Under the pieces are notes generated by a model. It had not been told where the DNA came from and searched no databases. It saw nothing but the letters and a program-made list of their open reading frames with translations. Shown here piece by piece: positions 33,671 to 45,105 of a stretch of DNA of 64,000 nucleotides. The DNA is from Scalesia atractyloides. Its lineage: Eukaryota; Streptophyta; Magnoliopsida; Asterales; Asteraceae. The position numbers were made by a program, and so were the translations under genes. Where the stretch lies: assembly GCA_947069175.1 (NCBI GenBank), contig CAMTDV010000013.1, positions 53,140,610 to 53,204,609 on the forward strand, given 5' to 3'. Each line of letters opens with the position of its first letter. The first letter of the stretch is position 1.

Positions 33671-33806
33671 GTTCCGCTCATAGGTAATGGGGAACGGACG
33701 AGCCTATGATGATGTATGTGAGATCAAGGCTCAATCAAACGGAGCCGATCGTATGTTGGCAACGCCACGTTCCGCTCATAGGTAATGGGGAACAGACGAG
33801 CCTATG
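33671..33806 (-). repeat. Two tandem pseudoknot-capable repeats (3' LTR B1)
   Basis: Two ~98-bp spaced copies of a ~38-bp core. In each, GTTCC pairs with GGAAC and CATAGG with CCTATG in an interleaved order (33671/33691 and 33679/33703; 33769/33789 and 33777/33801), an H-type pseudoknot topology on either strand. The copies in the 5' LTR lie at about 41740-41875, where one CCTATG is mutated to ACTATG. Confidence 0.6.
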
Positions 33807-34281
33807 ATGATGTATGTACTGAAAATGATAAATTTAATCTAAACATTAACCACGCTAACAATTGATACATATTGGATACACAATTGATCATGGATATGAT
33901 GGATGCACAAGTGTTTTAATGTAATAAACAATAAGCGACACATGATACACCCGAAAATGTGATTAAAACGGGGAATTGGTAGAGATTCACTCACCTTGGG
34001 TGCGTTCTTTTGGTGATGTTGAATGCGCACGAGTTTTGGGATTTGATCGACGAGGAAAGACTAACCTAAAATAATAACGAAATGGTACGGTAAATAAGTG
34101 GATTTTATTAACAATTTTAATAGGATTTTAGATTTAATTTTTGTGAGTTTAAGGTCATTTTCTAACTTTAAAAATATTATTGTTAAGTATTTTTAATTGA
34201 TTTTTAAATTAAATAAATAAATAAAAAGAATTAAAAATTTTTGACTTTTTGACCGTTGACCGGTCGGACTGTGACTAATGT

Positions 34282-34697
34282 GTGCGCTGAGTGAGGCTCG
34301 AACCCGAGACCTCTCGTACGCGTGCACGCAGCTCTACCAACTGAGCTACGTGTCTAACCCGAAATATTTCTGATTTTAATTATACTTATATACTATTTAG
34401 ATTATTCAGAATTCTATTTAATTTAAAAAGGTTTTTAAATCATTGAACCGGTGTGAGGGTCTGGACTCGAACCCGCGTCCATATCCTTGTATTGCACACA
34501 ACCCGACCAATGGGCTGTGTGACTAACCCGAATGATATGCGATTTTAATTACATTTATTTACTATCTGCGCCTTAATATATATCAGTATTAAAAATGGTT
34601 GGAAATTTGTAAGAACCGGGTAGCGTGTTAGGACTCGAACTCGGGACCATGATATTAAATTTGCACACAGTCCACCACTGGACTGTGTGTCTAACCC
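34282..34697 (-). repeat. Array of three sense tRNA-like modules (3' LTR B1)
   Basis: The minus-strand modules are 34697-34621, 34528-34450 and 34357-34282 (period 168-171 bp). They contain A-box/D-arm-like AGTCCAGTGGTGGACT or TAGCTCAGTTGGTAGAGC and B-box-like GAGTTCGAGTCC, GGGTTCGAGTCC and GGGTTCGAGCCTC. Each begins GGGTTAGAC/GTTAGTCAC. Linkers share TATACTTATATACTA. Confidence 0.75.
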
Positions 34698-35542
34698 GGT
34701 ATAATATTCGGTTTTGATTAAACTTATACACATATCGCCTTCGTCTTCTTCATTTATAACGACACAAACAAAGATGTCCGACTGTTCTTGCTTAAATCGT
34801 TCGTCTAACATATAAATGATTGAAATGTAATGGATAAAGAGGTTACGGATTTGAATGTACCGAACAGACTGTTTTTCTCAGAATTCCGGCAATGGTCGTC
34901 GGCTCTGAATTGTGAATTCGTCTGATTGAATCAATTAAGAATTTTGATCGATGAGTTGTGAAATTAAATGACTAAACAAGAGATATCAGGAGGTTTAGAT
35001 GATTGTACCGCTTTACAGTGTGATTTCGGAAATGTCCAGAGATTTTCCGGCGAGTGTAGAATATCCGGTAACGTCGTCTGGGACCGATTCTGGTTGAAGG
35101 ATTTAAGTTAGTATAAGTCTAACAATGGATTGAAAATGAAAGAGTCGAGAAAATTACCGATTTGATGTATGTCTCGGTTTTCCGGCGAAAGTCCGGCGAT
35201 AGCAGATAGTGATTCCGACGAACAAAAGCTAGAGTGAAAATGAAATTGAGGGTGTTGCGATTGTTTCCGAGACGTGAGACGATGGTATTATTAGTGTAAA
35301 TCAGGAGTAATATGATTTCGGTTTTCAATCTCGAAAATCATATGAATCGAGTTCATTGAAGACAGAATTGATTAAGAACGTGGTTTGTAATTAGCATTGA
35401 ATCATCGGTTATACTCAGAAACTCGCGACCACACCAAAGGTTTCTGGATATTTGAAAACCGATGAGCGGTTCCAGTTCTTGACACAAACAGATGAATTCA
35501 CGGTGGAACTTAAGTTTTATTTGATTCATTGATTACACAAAC

Positions 35543-35615
35543 GAGTCAAGTGGCAGAGTGGTTAAGTGTTTGTTTGTTTCTTCCGGCTGACCAGGGTTCG
35601 AAACCCGGCAGCGGC
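35543..35615 (+). other. Antisense tRNA-like module (3' LTR B1)
   Basis: On the plus strand: AAGTGGCAGAGTGGTTAAG (A-box-like, close to Ser/Leu tRNAs) and GGGTTCGAAACCC (B box) with the 3' end CGGCAGCGGCA. The variable region (TTTGTTTGTTTC) replaces a structured anticodon arm. Offset from the LTR 5' end is 184-256 bp. Confidence 0.7.
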
Positions 35616-35799
35616 ATTTATTTTTTTCTTCGACCGTTTTTATTGTTTATTAATTATAGTTTATAAATTCTAATATATTTATTAATTATGTATTGTTTAA
35701 AATTAAAAAGAGCATTAAATAAGCAACGAAAAATGTAACTGACTATTCGATTAATAAACGAAGCGGGTTTTGAAAACCCGTTTTTCGACGGATGTTACA

Positions 35800-35835
35800 G
35801 TATCCCCTACTTTTAGAAATTTCGTCCCGAAATTT
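35800..35835 (-). other. Polypurine tract and GGA-triloop hairpin of B1
   Basis: On the minus strand the pol stop TAA overlaps a hairpin AAATTTCG-GGA-CGAAATTT (35835-35817), followed by AGTAGGGGATAC (35811-35800) next to the 3' LTR. This purine run primes plus-strand synthesis. Confidence 0.85.
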
Positions 35836-36340
35836 AAGTAGTAGTGGTAACAGGAAAAAGATGCGGGTATTTTTCGCGCATTGAGTCTTCACGTTCCCAA
35901 GTAAACTCAGGTCCTCGTTTCGACTCCCAGCGTACCCTAACAATTGGAATACGACTCCGTCTTAAACGTTTTTCTCCGAAGTCCATGATCTCTATTGGTC
36001 TTTCAATGAAGTGCATAGATTCATCGATCTGAATATCTTCTAGGGGAATATGGAGGTTTTCATCGGCGAGGCATTTCTTTAAGTTTGATACGTGGAACGT
36101 GGGGTGAATTCTGTTGAGTTCTTCTGGTAGGTCAAGCTTGTATGCTACAGGTCCTACTCTTTCGAGTATCTTGAAAGGTCCTACGTAGCGTGGTGCTAGC
36201 TTGCCATTCTGGCCAAAACGAACTACTCCCTTCCACGGTGATACTTTTAAAAGTACTTGATCACCAATGATAAACTCCAAGGGCTTTCGTCGTTTGTCTG
36301 CATAACTCTTTTGACGACTTTGTGCCGCTAGAAGATTGTT
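35834..36340 (-). pseudogene. B1 integrase C-terminus and chromodomain-like tail
   Basis: In frame with the integrase upstream except for one TGA at 36341-36343. The tail has FIIGDQVLLKVSPWKGVVRF, LAPRYVGPFKILERVGPVAY, FHVSNLKKC and IPIVRVRWESKRGPEFTWER, ending VTTTT at TAA next to the hairpin. The conserved parts match the tail of element A. It likely helps target integration. Confidence 0.85.
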
Positions 36341-37381
36341 TCAAATTTGATGGATCTTGTCTGTTGTTTCTTGAATCAATTCTGGACCGGTGATTTGAGC
36401 TTCCCCAATTTCGTGCCAACATACTGGAGATCGGCACTTACGGCCATATAACGCTTCGAAGGGAGCCATGCCGATACTTGAGTGGTAACTATTGTTGTAC
36501 GAAAATTCAACTAATGGTAGATGAGCTTCCCAATTCCCTTTGAAGTCTATGACATATGCTCGAAGCATATCTTCAAGAGTTTGGATGGTGCGTTCAGATT
36601 GTCCATCAGTTTGAGGATGATAAGCGGTACTGAGGTCTAATCGTGTACCCAAAGCGGCTTGTACGGCTTGCCATGTTCGTGAAGTGAAACGACCATCACG
36701 GTCTGAAATGATGCTTAAAGGTACACCATGACGGCTTACGATCTCGCTGATGTAGATACGAGCTAACTTCTCGTTCTTGAAGTCCTCGCGAATCGGAATG
36801 AAGTGAGCTGTTTTTGTAAGACGATCAATGATTACCCATATAGTGTTATACCCACTGGAGGTGCGAGGTAACCCGGTAATGAAGTCCATGGTTATGTTTT
36901 CCCACTTCCATACAGGTATTTCAGGTTGGACTAGAAGTCCTGAGGGTCTTTGATGTTCAGCTTTTACTTTGGAACATGTAAGGCACTTGGAAACAAAAAC
37001 AGCGATATCCTTCTTCATGCCAGGCCACCAGTAGGTGTATCGAAGGTCTTGATACATCTTGTCGGCTCCTGGGTGTACAGAGTACCGTGTCTTGTGCGCC
37101 TCATTCATAAGGAAATCACGAAGGTTATTGTGATCGGGAATCCATATGTGATCTAGAAAGTACAGAATACCGTCGGATTTGGTTTCGATTTTAAATTCTA
37201 CTCCACAAGACAGCTCATTGCGTACGTCGTGTTCTGTTACAGAAACATGTTGTGCTTCCCGGATTCGATCTTTGATGTCAGTTGATTTGCGAACATAGAA
37301 GACGAATGGAGTTCGCATAACCTTTTCGACTGAGTGCATCGGCCACCACATTTGCCTTGCTAGGATGATACCGAATTTCAC
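36341..37381 (-). pseudogene. B1 integrase
   Basis: HHCC finger: NEAHKTRYSVHPGADKMYQD and a following SKCLTCSKVK; catalytic core with MDFITGLPR, IWVIIDRLTK, IISDRDGRFTS and YHPQTDGQSERT supplying the D, D, E residues. The stop at 36341-36343 replaces an Arg codon (CGA to TGA, as expected from CpG methylation decay). The N-terminal end overlaps the RNase H frame because of a frameshift near 37280. Otherwise the frame is intact. Confidence 0.9.
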
Positions 37382-38864
37382 AGTCGTAGTCGTTAAGAAG
37401 TTCGACCCATCTTCGTTGCCTCATGTTCAACTCCTTTTGGTTGAAGATATGTTGGACGCTCTTGTGGTCAGTGTATATTTCACACTTAGTACCGTAGAGG
37501 TAATGTCTCCATATCTTAAGAGCGAACACAACGGCTCCAAGTTCCAGGTCGTGGGTGGTGTAGTTCTTCTCATGAATTTTGAGTTGCCTAGAAGCATAAG
37601 CTATCACCTTTCCTCTTTGCATCAGTACACAGCCTAGTCCTTGCCCTGACGCGTCGCAATAAACAACGAAGTCATCACAACCCTCAGGAAGTGTGAGGAT
37701 AGGTGCGTCACATAGTTTTTGCTTAAGGGTTTGGAAGGCTTCTTCTTGTTTAGGTCCCCATATAAAGGGTTTTCCTTTATGAGTTAAAGCCGTGAGTGGT
37801 ACAGCAATACGGGAGAAATTTGCAATGAAACGGTGATAGTAACCAGCCAAACCAAGAAATGATCTTACTTCGGTAAGGGTTCGTGGCGCTTGCCATTCCT
37901 GTACTGCCTTGATTTTTGAGGGATCAACATGAATTCCCTTGTCATTGACGACGTGTCCAAGGAATTGTACTTCCTTTAACCAGAATTCACATTTCGAGAA
38001 CTTAGCGTACAGCTTTTCTGTCCTTAAGAGTGTAAGGATGAGTCGAAGGTGTCGTTCATGATCAGACTTAGACTTTGAGTAGATGAGGATGTCGTCGATG
38101 AAGACTATGACAAAGCGGTCGAGGTAGGGTTTGCATACCCTATTCATTAAATCCATAAATACTGCAGGAGCGTTGGTTAAACCAAATGGCATGACCATGA
38201 ATTCGTAATGACCATATCGAGTTCGGAAGGCGGTCTTTGGAACGTCTTCTTCATGTACTCTGAGTTGATGATATCCAGAACGAAGGTCGATTTTTGAAAA
38301 ACAGGTGGCGCCCTGAAGTTGATCTAGAAGGTCACCGATGCGAGGTAATGGGTAGCGGTTCTTGACCGTTAACTTGTTGAGTTCTCTGTAGTCAATACAC
38401 ATGCGGAACGTTCCATCTTTCTTCTTCACAAAAAGGACAGGTGCACCCCAAGGCGATGAGCTAGGACGTATGAATCCTTTGTCAGTCAGCTCTTGCATTT
38501 CGGATGGGGCTAATCTATAAGGAGATTTTGCAACTGGTGTAGCTCCAGGTATAAGATCAATGCGGAATTCGACTTCTCTCACGGGAGGAAGTCCTGAAAT
38601 GTCGTCAGGAAAAACTTGCGGAAAATATTTTACTATTGGGATGTCTTCGAGTTTCTTCTCCTTGGTTCCCTTTTTGACGACGTGAGTTAGGAATGCGACA
38701 TAATTCTTGCGGAGATATTTTCGGGCTTGAAGACAGGACATTAATTTGAGTCCTTTCGAAGGGGTTTCTCCAAAGATTCGTAGAGTCTGACCGTTTGCAA
38801 GAGGAATGCGAATGAACTTTTCGCGGCATACTACTTCAGCATGATGTTGACTGAACCAGTCCAT
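37278..38864 (-). pseudogene. B1 reverse transcriptase-RNase H
   Basis: A 528-residue open frame. It starts at MDWFSQHHAEVV (protease end), passes the pre-RT linker, then has RT blocks MCIDYRELNKLTVKNRYPLP, SKIDLRSGYHQLR, MPFGLTNAPAVFMDLMN and catalytic FIDDILIYSKS, and RNase H motifs VVYCDASGQGLGCVL, THDLELGAVVFALK and IYTDHKSVQHIF, ending NVVADALSRK. All catalytic acidic residues are present. It is the best preserved retroelement enzyme in the window. Confidence 0.93.
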
Positions 38865-39337
38865 ACCAATTTAATGTCGAAACTTCCCAACTTCATAGGA
38901 ATGAGGTCAACTGGAAAATCGTGATCGTTTAGGGTGAGAGTACAATTGCGTATAAATGAGTTTAATGAGACCGGTTTTCCGTCAGCAACTTCTACCGTTA
39001 TGGATTCCATGAGTTTATCACGAGTTTGGTTGAGGATGGGTTCAAATTCAAAGGACACAAAACTCTTATCCGCGCCAGTATCAAATAACGTGGATGCATA
39101 ACTACCATTGATGAGAAACATACCGTTAACCACGTTGTTGTCAGCCCTAGCTTGATTGGCGTTGATGTTGAAAGCTCTTCCCCTAGCAGGTGGAGGAGCT
39201 TGGTTAGCCTGGTTTACTGGATTTGCTTGAGCTTGGGCATGGATGATGCTCACCAAGCATGGACAGGTGTTCCTGAAGTGGTTCGGGTCTCCACAGGTGT
39301 AACAAGCCCGCATAGGTTGCATCATGGGGTAGTTGGG
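38831..39337 (-). pseudogene. B1 second zinc knuckle and aspartic protease
   Basis: CYTCGDPNHFRNTC is a CX2CX4HX4C knuckle; after an N/P-rich linker, TLFDTGADKSFVSFEF is the protease active site and GSFDI begins the C-terminal motif before a one-base frameshift near 38868. A TAA at 39338-39340 separates it in frame from gag, so it was one gag-pol frame. Confidence 0.88.
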
Positions 39338-40483
39338 TTAGTAGTAGGATTGGGCTACATGTTGGGCAGGTGGTAGGAGTAAAGGTTGTTGGGCTTGACC
39401 CACTATCTGATGGTGGGTTTGGGTTGAGGGCTGATTGCGGTTCGTTCGCTGAAGTGTGCGACAGGTTTGGATGGTGTGACCCGCACGGCCACAGCCGGTG
39501 CAATGTTGGCAGGGATGTTCGGGAAAGTGATGGTATTGGCAACGGTTGCATTTTGGGTATGGGCCGGAGTATGGCTTTTTATATGGTGCAGCTGAGGGGG
39601 CAACTTGGGTGATGGGTGCAACAGTGATAGGGAGGTTTGTTTGTGTGACAGCAAAGTTTCTGCCGTTTCGTTTCCTCTTACTAGCAAACTTTGAGGAGGA
39701 GGTAGAATGGTTTGAAGTTTGGCCCTCAATGGGGGCTTTCTTTTTCTCGTCCTTAAATTTGCCGTTTCGGATGCGATTCTCGGTAAGCTCGGTAGCTAGT
39801 TCCATAGCGGCTTCAAGTGTTGCAGGCAAAGTGCTTAGAACTGAGTCTTGAATTTTCGAGGGGAGGCCTCGAATATAGTGTTCGACTAAGCGGTATACTG
39901 GGGTGAACAAGTTGGGGATCATTTGGTTCAACTCTAGAAACCTTTTGTTGTAGGAAGTATGATCTCCTTCCTTTTGCTTTAACGAGTGGAATTCATCCTC
40001 TAACTTTTTGATCTCGCTTCTTGGACAGAAACGTCTCGGCATGATTTCCCTTAACTCCTCCCATGTTAAGGCCATTGCATCTTCGATTCCTCTCTTACCT
40101 TATTCTGTATTCCGCCAGGTAAGAGCTACTCCAAATAGTCTCCCGGTTGCGTAACGTACCTTGCGATCCTCGGGACAATCGTAATTGAGGAAGGTGTTTT
40201 CCATTTCCTCAAACCAGTGGAGGAGAGCAGTGAGACCTTCGGTCCCTTCATATTTCGGGGGATCGCAAGACTTGAAGTGTTTGTACGAGCACTTTTTGGA
40301 GGGAGGGTTGTCGACGTTCTGGTCTTCTTGATTGGGAGGGTTGATGGGATTTGCGGCGAGAGCTTGTTGGACTTGAATTACGATGTCAGGAAGCACCGCG
40401 GCCATTTGTTTTGCGATTTGGGTGGCCAAGCGTTCGTTTGACCTTCCTGACTTTCTACCTCCACGTTGCTGCCTAGCCGACAT
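39338..40483 (-). pseudogene. B1 gag
   Basis: Starts with ATG 40483 (MSARQQRGGRKSGRSNERLA), has IAKQMAAVLPDIVIQVQQAL, the capsid blocks YKHFKSCDPPKYEGTEG, LLHWFEEMENTF and ALTW, then an in-frame TAA at 40100-40102, then MALTWEELREIMPRRFCPRS, EFHSLKQKEGDHTSYNKRFL and a knuckle CTGCGRAGHTIQTC. The homologue at 54667-54044 has Lys at the stop position, so the stop is secondary. It forms the particle shell. Confidence 0.9.
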
Positions 40484-41280
40484 CTACAGGAACATACATA
40501 AAAAGATGGTGAGTTTAAGGAGTCTTTTTAGGTGTCATGTGTCGTTAAAAGTAATAAAATAACATAATCATAAATAATGCAACTACATCCATAGGATGTC
40601 TTGGGTTTGCTCATGTTTGGGCCTCCAATGTACCCAATACCATCGCCTGTATAGTCATGTGGGCCCCCATGACTATTGGCTTAGTAGGATTCACATTGGT
40701 GTTGGCGGTTTAACACTCGCATCACCCGAATGAAAACCATGAAATATGTTTGCGAGATGTATGGTAGGAGGGTGTCCAGGTATAGACACAATGACAACTC
40801 AAAGTGAGGTTAGCTCACACGACGTTTGGTATAGCATGCTTTGGCCTAATAGGTCCTTCGTACTCTCATCGTTAGTCCCCAGGTAGGCAAACTGGTCCTT
40901 TATTTTGGATTTATACGAATGCCAAGCCTAGACATGACGTTCCGACTACCGGTACTCGTACCCTTCCAGTTACTACATGCCCGTCATGAGAACTCACTTT
41001 GATGTGATTTGAGAATACAAAAATCGTTGCAAAAATCATAGGAATTGTGAGGTGTGTGCTCTCATGGATATGGTATGTTATGAGGATATGATTCATGATA
41101 AGCATTGTATAGTAATATGTACTTATGAACATGCTTGCATAACATTGAATGTAACAATAAACATAAAGCATATAAACATCATGAATTTTGTATGTAACAC
41201 ATAAACAATTTTAAATAATTCTAATCAACTATAGTATAGGCTCTAAGGGTCTAATAACCTATCCTGTATCCTTATAGTCA
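40484..41280 (-). other. B1 untranslated leader
   Basis: Non-coding DNA between PBS and gag. The stretch 40795-41000 is nearly identical to 54975-55190 in element B2, including GCATGCTTTGGCCTAATAGG, CGTTAGTCCCCAGGTAGGC and GTTCCGACTACCGGTAC. Conservation without coding suggests an RNA packaging or dimerisation signal (inference). Confidence 0.6.
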
Positions 41281-41294
41281 TGGCTCTGATACCA
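41281..41294 (-). other. Primer-binding site of B1
   Basis: Minus strand TGGTATCAGAGCCA, 3 bp from the 5' LTR; complementary to initiator Met-tRNA. Confidence 0.9.
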
Positions 41295-42349
41295 ATCTGT
41301 CACACCCCGACCCGCAGCGGAATAAGAGTCGGGGCATAATTGGGTTATCACTAAAGCTCATGATGTTTACTAAAATGTTACATATTTATTAAATTCGAAT
41401 TACAACTTCAATATTCAAAACAAGTTCATACAATTACAAGGAAAAAGAAACTAAGTAAAACAATCCAAAGCCTAAACTGATTTATTCTTCTAGGCCGTCC
41501 TATATGTTTCTTGCTTCAACTGGATCACCTGTATCATGTGTAAAAATGGGGGATTTTGGGTCAACAAAAGTTGGCGAGTGAACCTTGTTAAAAAACATTT
41601 GTTATTGATTTCTTGTTGTATTTAATATGGAAAAATTGTGCAATAATCATATGTGAGCAAACGTATATAAATAAACAAACACAAACCACCTTGAATGAGT
41701 ATATGACATGAATGGTAATGTATATGTTGGCAACGTCACGTTCCGCTCATAGGTAATGGGGAACGGACGAGCCTATGATGATGTATGTGAGATCAAGGCT
41801 CAATCAAACGGAGCCGATCGTATGTTGGCAACGCCACGTTCCGCTCATAGGTAATGGGGAACAGACGAGACTATGATGATGTATGTACTGAAAATGATAA
41901 ATTTAATCTAAACATTAACCACGCTAACAATTGATACATATTGGATACACAATTGATCATGGATATGATGGATGCACAAGTGTTTTAATGTAATAAATAA
42001 TAAGCGACACATGATACACCCCAAAATGTGATTAAAACGGGGAATTGGTAGAGATTCACTCACCTTGGGTGCGTTCTTTTGGTGATGTTGAATGCGCACG
42101 AGTTTTGGGATTTGATCGACGAGGAAAGACTAACCTAAAATAATAACGAAATGGTACGGTAAATAAGTGGATTTTATTAACAATTTTAATAGGATTTTTA
42201 GATTTATTTTTGTGAGTTTAAGGTCATTTTCTAACTTTAAAAATATTATTTTTAAGTATTTTTAATTGATTTTTAAATTAAATAAATAAATAAAAAGAAT
42301 TAAAAATTTTTGACTTTTTGACTGTTGACCGGTCGGACTGTGACTAATG

Positions 42350-42765
42350 TGTGCGCTGAGTGAGGCTCGAACCCGAGACCTCTCGTACGCGTGCACGCAG
42401 CTCTACCAACTGAGCTACGTGTCTAACCCGAAATATTTCTGATTTTAATATACTTATATACTATTTAGATTATTCAGAATTCTATTTAATTTAAAAAGGT
42501 TTTTAAATCATTGAACCGGTGTGAGGGTCTGGACTCGAACCCGCTTCCATAGCCTTGTATTGCACACAACCCGACCAACTGGGCTGTGTGACTAACCCGA
42601 ATGATATGCGATTTTAATTACATTTATTTACTATCTGCGCCTTAATATATATCAGTATTAAAAATGGTTGGAAATTTGTAAGAACCGGGCAGCGTGTTAG
42701 GACTCGAACTCGGGACCATGATATTAAATTTGCACACAGTCCACCACTGGACTGTGTGTCTAACC
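42350..42765 (-). repeat. Array of three sense tRNA-like modules (5' LTR B1)
   Basis: Same three modules as in the 3' LTR. B-box-like cores GGGTTCGAGCCTC, GGGTTCGAGTCC and GAGTTCGAGTCC are unchanged; differences fall elsewhere (for example CGCGTCC versus CGCTTCC next to the middle module core). Confidence 0.75.
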
Positions 42766-43611
42766 CGGTATAATATTCGGTTTTGATTAAACTTATACAC
42801 ATATCGCCTTCGTCTTCTTCATTTATAACGACACAGACAAAGGTGTCCGACTGTTCTTGCTTAAATCGTTCGTCTAACATATAAATGATTGAAATGTAAT
42901 GGATAAAGAGGGTTACGGATTTGAATGTACCGAACAGACTGTTTTTCTCAGAATTCCGGCAATGGTCGTCGGCTCTGAATTGTGAATTCGTCTGATTGAA
43001 TCAATTAAGAATTTTGATCAATGAGTTGTGAAATTAAATGACTAAACAAGAGATATCAGGAGGTTTAGATGATTGTACCGCTTTACAGTGTGATTTCGGA
43101 AATGTCTAGAGATTTTCCGGCGAGTGTAGAATATCCGGTAACGTCGTCTGGGACCGATTCTGGTTGAAGGATTTAAGTCAGTATAAGTCTAACAATGGAT
43201 TGAAAATGAAAGAGTCGAGAAAATTACCGATTTGATGTATGTCTCGGTTTTCCGGCGAAAGTCCGGCGATAGCAGATAGTGATTCCGACGAACAGAAGCT
43301 AGAGTGAAAATGAAATTGAGGGTGTTGCGATTGTTTCCGAGACGTGAGACGATGGTATTATTAGTGTAAATCAGGAGTAATATGATTTCGGTTTTCAATC
43401 TCGAAAATCATATAAATCGAGTTCATTGAAGACAGAATCGATTAAGAACGTGGGTTGTAATTAGCATTGAATCATCGGTTATACTCAGAAACTCGCGACC
43501 ACACCAAAGGTTTCTGGATATTTGAAAACCGATGAGCGGTTTCAGTTCTTGACGCAAACAGATGAATTAACGGTGGAACTTAAGTTTTATTTGATTCATT
43601 GATTACACAAA

Positions 43612-43685
43612 CGAGTCAAGTGGCGGAGTGGTAAGTGTTTGTTTGTTTCTTCTGGCTGACCCGGGTTCGAAACCCGGCAGCGGCA
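43612..43685 (+). other. Antisense tRNA-like module (5' LTR B1)
   Basis: Plus strand AAGTGGCGGAGTGG(T)AAG and GGGTTCGAAACCCGG with a perfect CCGGG/CCCGG T-stem; one T of GGTTAAG is missing here compared with the 3' LTR copy. Confidence 0.7.
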
Positions 43686-43868
43686 TTTATTTTTTTCTTC
43701 GACCGTTTTTATTGTTTATTAATTATAGTTTATAAATTCTAATATATTTATTAATTATGTATTGTTTAAAATTAAAAAGAGCATTCAATAAGCAACAAAA
43801 AATGTAACTGACTATTCGATTAATAAACGAATCGGGTTTTGAAAACCCGTTTTTCGACGGATGTTACA

Positions 43869-44000
43869 TATGTCTTTTCAACTTGCGTTATTAAGGTTTT
43901 GAGTTTTACAATGTGTGTAATTTCACAGCATACACTTATACGTTAAGGAATATTATACATTAACCGGCCTCCATATATATATATATATATATATATATCT
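43869..44000. mobile_element. Small inverted-repeat element, right half, and TA microsatellite
   Basis: 43874-43965 (GTAATTTCACAGCATACAC, TATACGTTAAG) is the inverted partner of 33090-33229. It is followed by a (TA)n run at about 43973-43998 and then GAGAACGCTAAATATTGCGAGAA, resembling the end of the element at 31919. Confidence 0.55.
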
Positions 44001-44640
44001 TGAGAACGCTAAATATTGCGAGAATCGTGAGAACGAATAAAAAGGGGATATTGGATTTAAATAATCCCAACTTTCACCAATTGGTCGATAACACTCTCAA
44101 CATTTCGATTTGTACACCAGAAATCCCAACTTTCAATTTATTGGCCGATAACACCCCGTAACTAACTGAGCCCTAACCCAGTTAGCTGATGTCAGCTGCT
44201 ACGTCATAAAAATGCCATGTCAGTTGCCACATCAGCTGCTATGTCATAAAAAATGCTATATCAGCTGCCACGTCAGCAAAAGGGCCACATCATCAAAAAT
44301 TAACTGGGTTCATTTTTCCGGTCTATCCTATTTGATCATTGATATTCGAACATTGTTCTATTTCCTTTGTTCTAGTTCATGATCTGAACGAGTCGCACAT
44401 ACACCCTAGTACATGTTCCTCGGGGGGGGGGGGGGGGTTGTGACATTTCTAATTGGCTGTCTTGTATTTCTAATAAGTTGTTTAATCGTTGGCATGTTGA
44501 ATCATATATATAATGGGCTGGTTTAGATCGATCCTGAATCTGAATTATATAAAAGTGTAGAAAGCTGAAATCATAGACGGCCAATCACCTCAATTCAAGA
44601 TGAGAAGCAATTCTCCATTGGTAGCAAATGGTTATCCATT
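44001..44640. other. MITE-like debris, CAGCTGCCACGTCA repeats and a G16 run
   Basis: AT-rich start, then 44185-44290 with four variants of CAGCTGCYACGTCA alternating with ATAAAAATGC, then a run of 16 G at 44422-44437. No gene seen. The ACGT-core strings resemble bZIP sites but are probably repeat-derived. Confidence 0.45.
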
Positions 44641-45105
44641 AAGCGGAGGAAATCTTAGTTAAAATAAACCCCTCTTGCAAGAACTGACTATCCTGATATG
44701 AATTATAGGATTAACTAAGGGCATTGGTCTAATGAAAAAACCTCTTGATTTTTGTTAGTTTATTTAAACTCATTAACTAATTCATTATGGGATTGATTTT
44801 TTCTATTTCAATCAAAACAATTTATTAAAGTTTAGAAGATTTTAGATCTAAAATGAACCTTTTTTTATCAAGTTTGACTAAAAAAAGACTCCATTTATTA
44901 GCAAAAGTTTACAATCCTTTGAGGTATTTTATTACATGTAAATAGAGTATAGAATAAGGAAAATAAAGGTTTTTTAGGTTATTTATTTCTTTTATTAAGT
45001 TTAATTTAGCAGATTATAAAGATAGAACTTTTAGAGATAAACAACGAGAACTAAAAGTTCCAAAACAAAATTTTTCCTTATCACGTTAAAAAATGGATAG
45101 ATCCA
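44641..45105 (+). other. Possible plastid spacer upstream of psaC
   Basis: AT-rich non-coding DNA directly preceding the plastid copy. The ndhE end expected upstream is not recognisable. It may be the plastid psaC-ndhE spacer, so the plastid insertion could begin earlier than 45106. Confidence 0.3.

Larger units (their letters stand above)
33230..35799 (-). repeat. 3' LTR of element B1
   Basis: On the minus strand it runs TGTAACATCCGTCG to GGGGTGTGACA. It carries the antisense tRNA-like module (35543-35615), three sense modules (34282-34697) and the tandem hairpin/pseudoknot repeat (33671-33806). Confidence 0.95.
33230..43868 (-). mobile_element. Complete Ty3/gypsy LTR retrotransposon, element B1
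   Basis: LTRs of 2570 and 2571 bp (33230-35799 and 41298-43868) flank a 5.5-kb interior. The target duplication TATGT is perfect (33225-33229 and 43869-43873). On the minus strand the order is leader, gag with two zinc knuckles, protease, RT, RNase H, integrase, chromodomain-like tail, hairpin and polypurine tract. The domains and Met-tRNA primer site match element A at the protein level but the LTRs do not align. There are three nonsense codons and two frameshifts. The LTRs differ by roughly 1 percent, mostly substitutions, so this insertion is older than element A. Confidence 0.95.
41298..43868 (-). repeat. 5' LTR of element B1
   Basis: Matches 33230-35799 with about 1 percent substitutions. 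It contains sense tRNA-like modules at 42350-42425, 42521-42596 and 42691-42765, the antisense module on the plus strand at 43612-43685 and the pseudoknot-type repeat at about 41740-41875. Confidence 0.95.
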
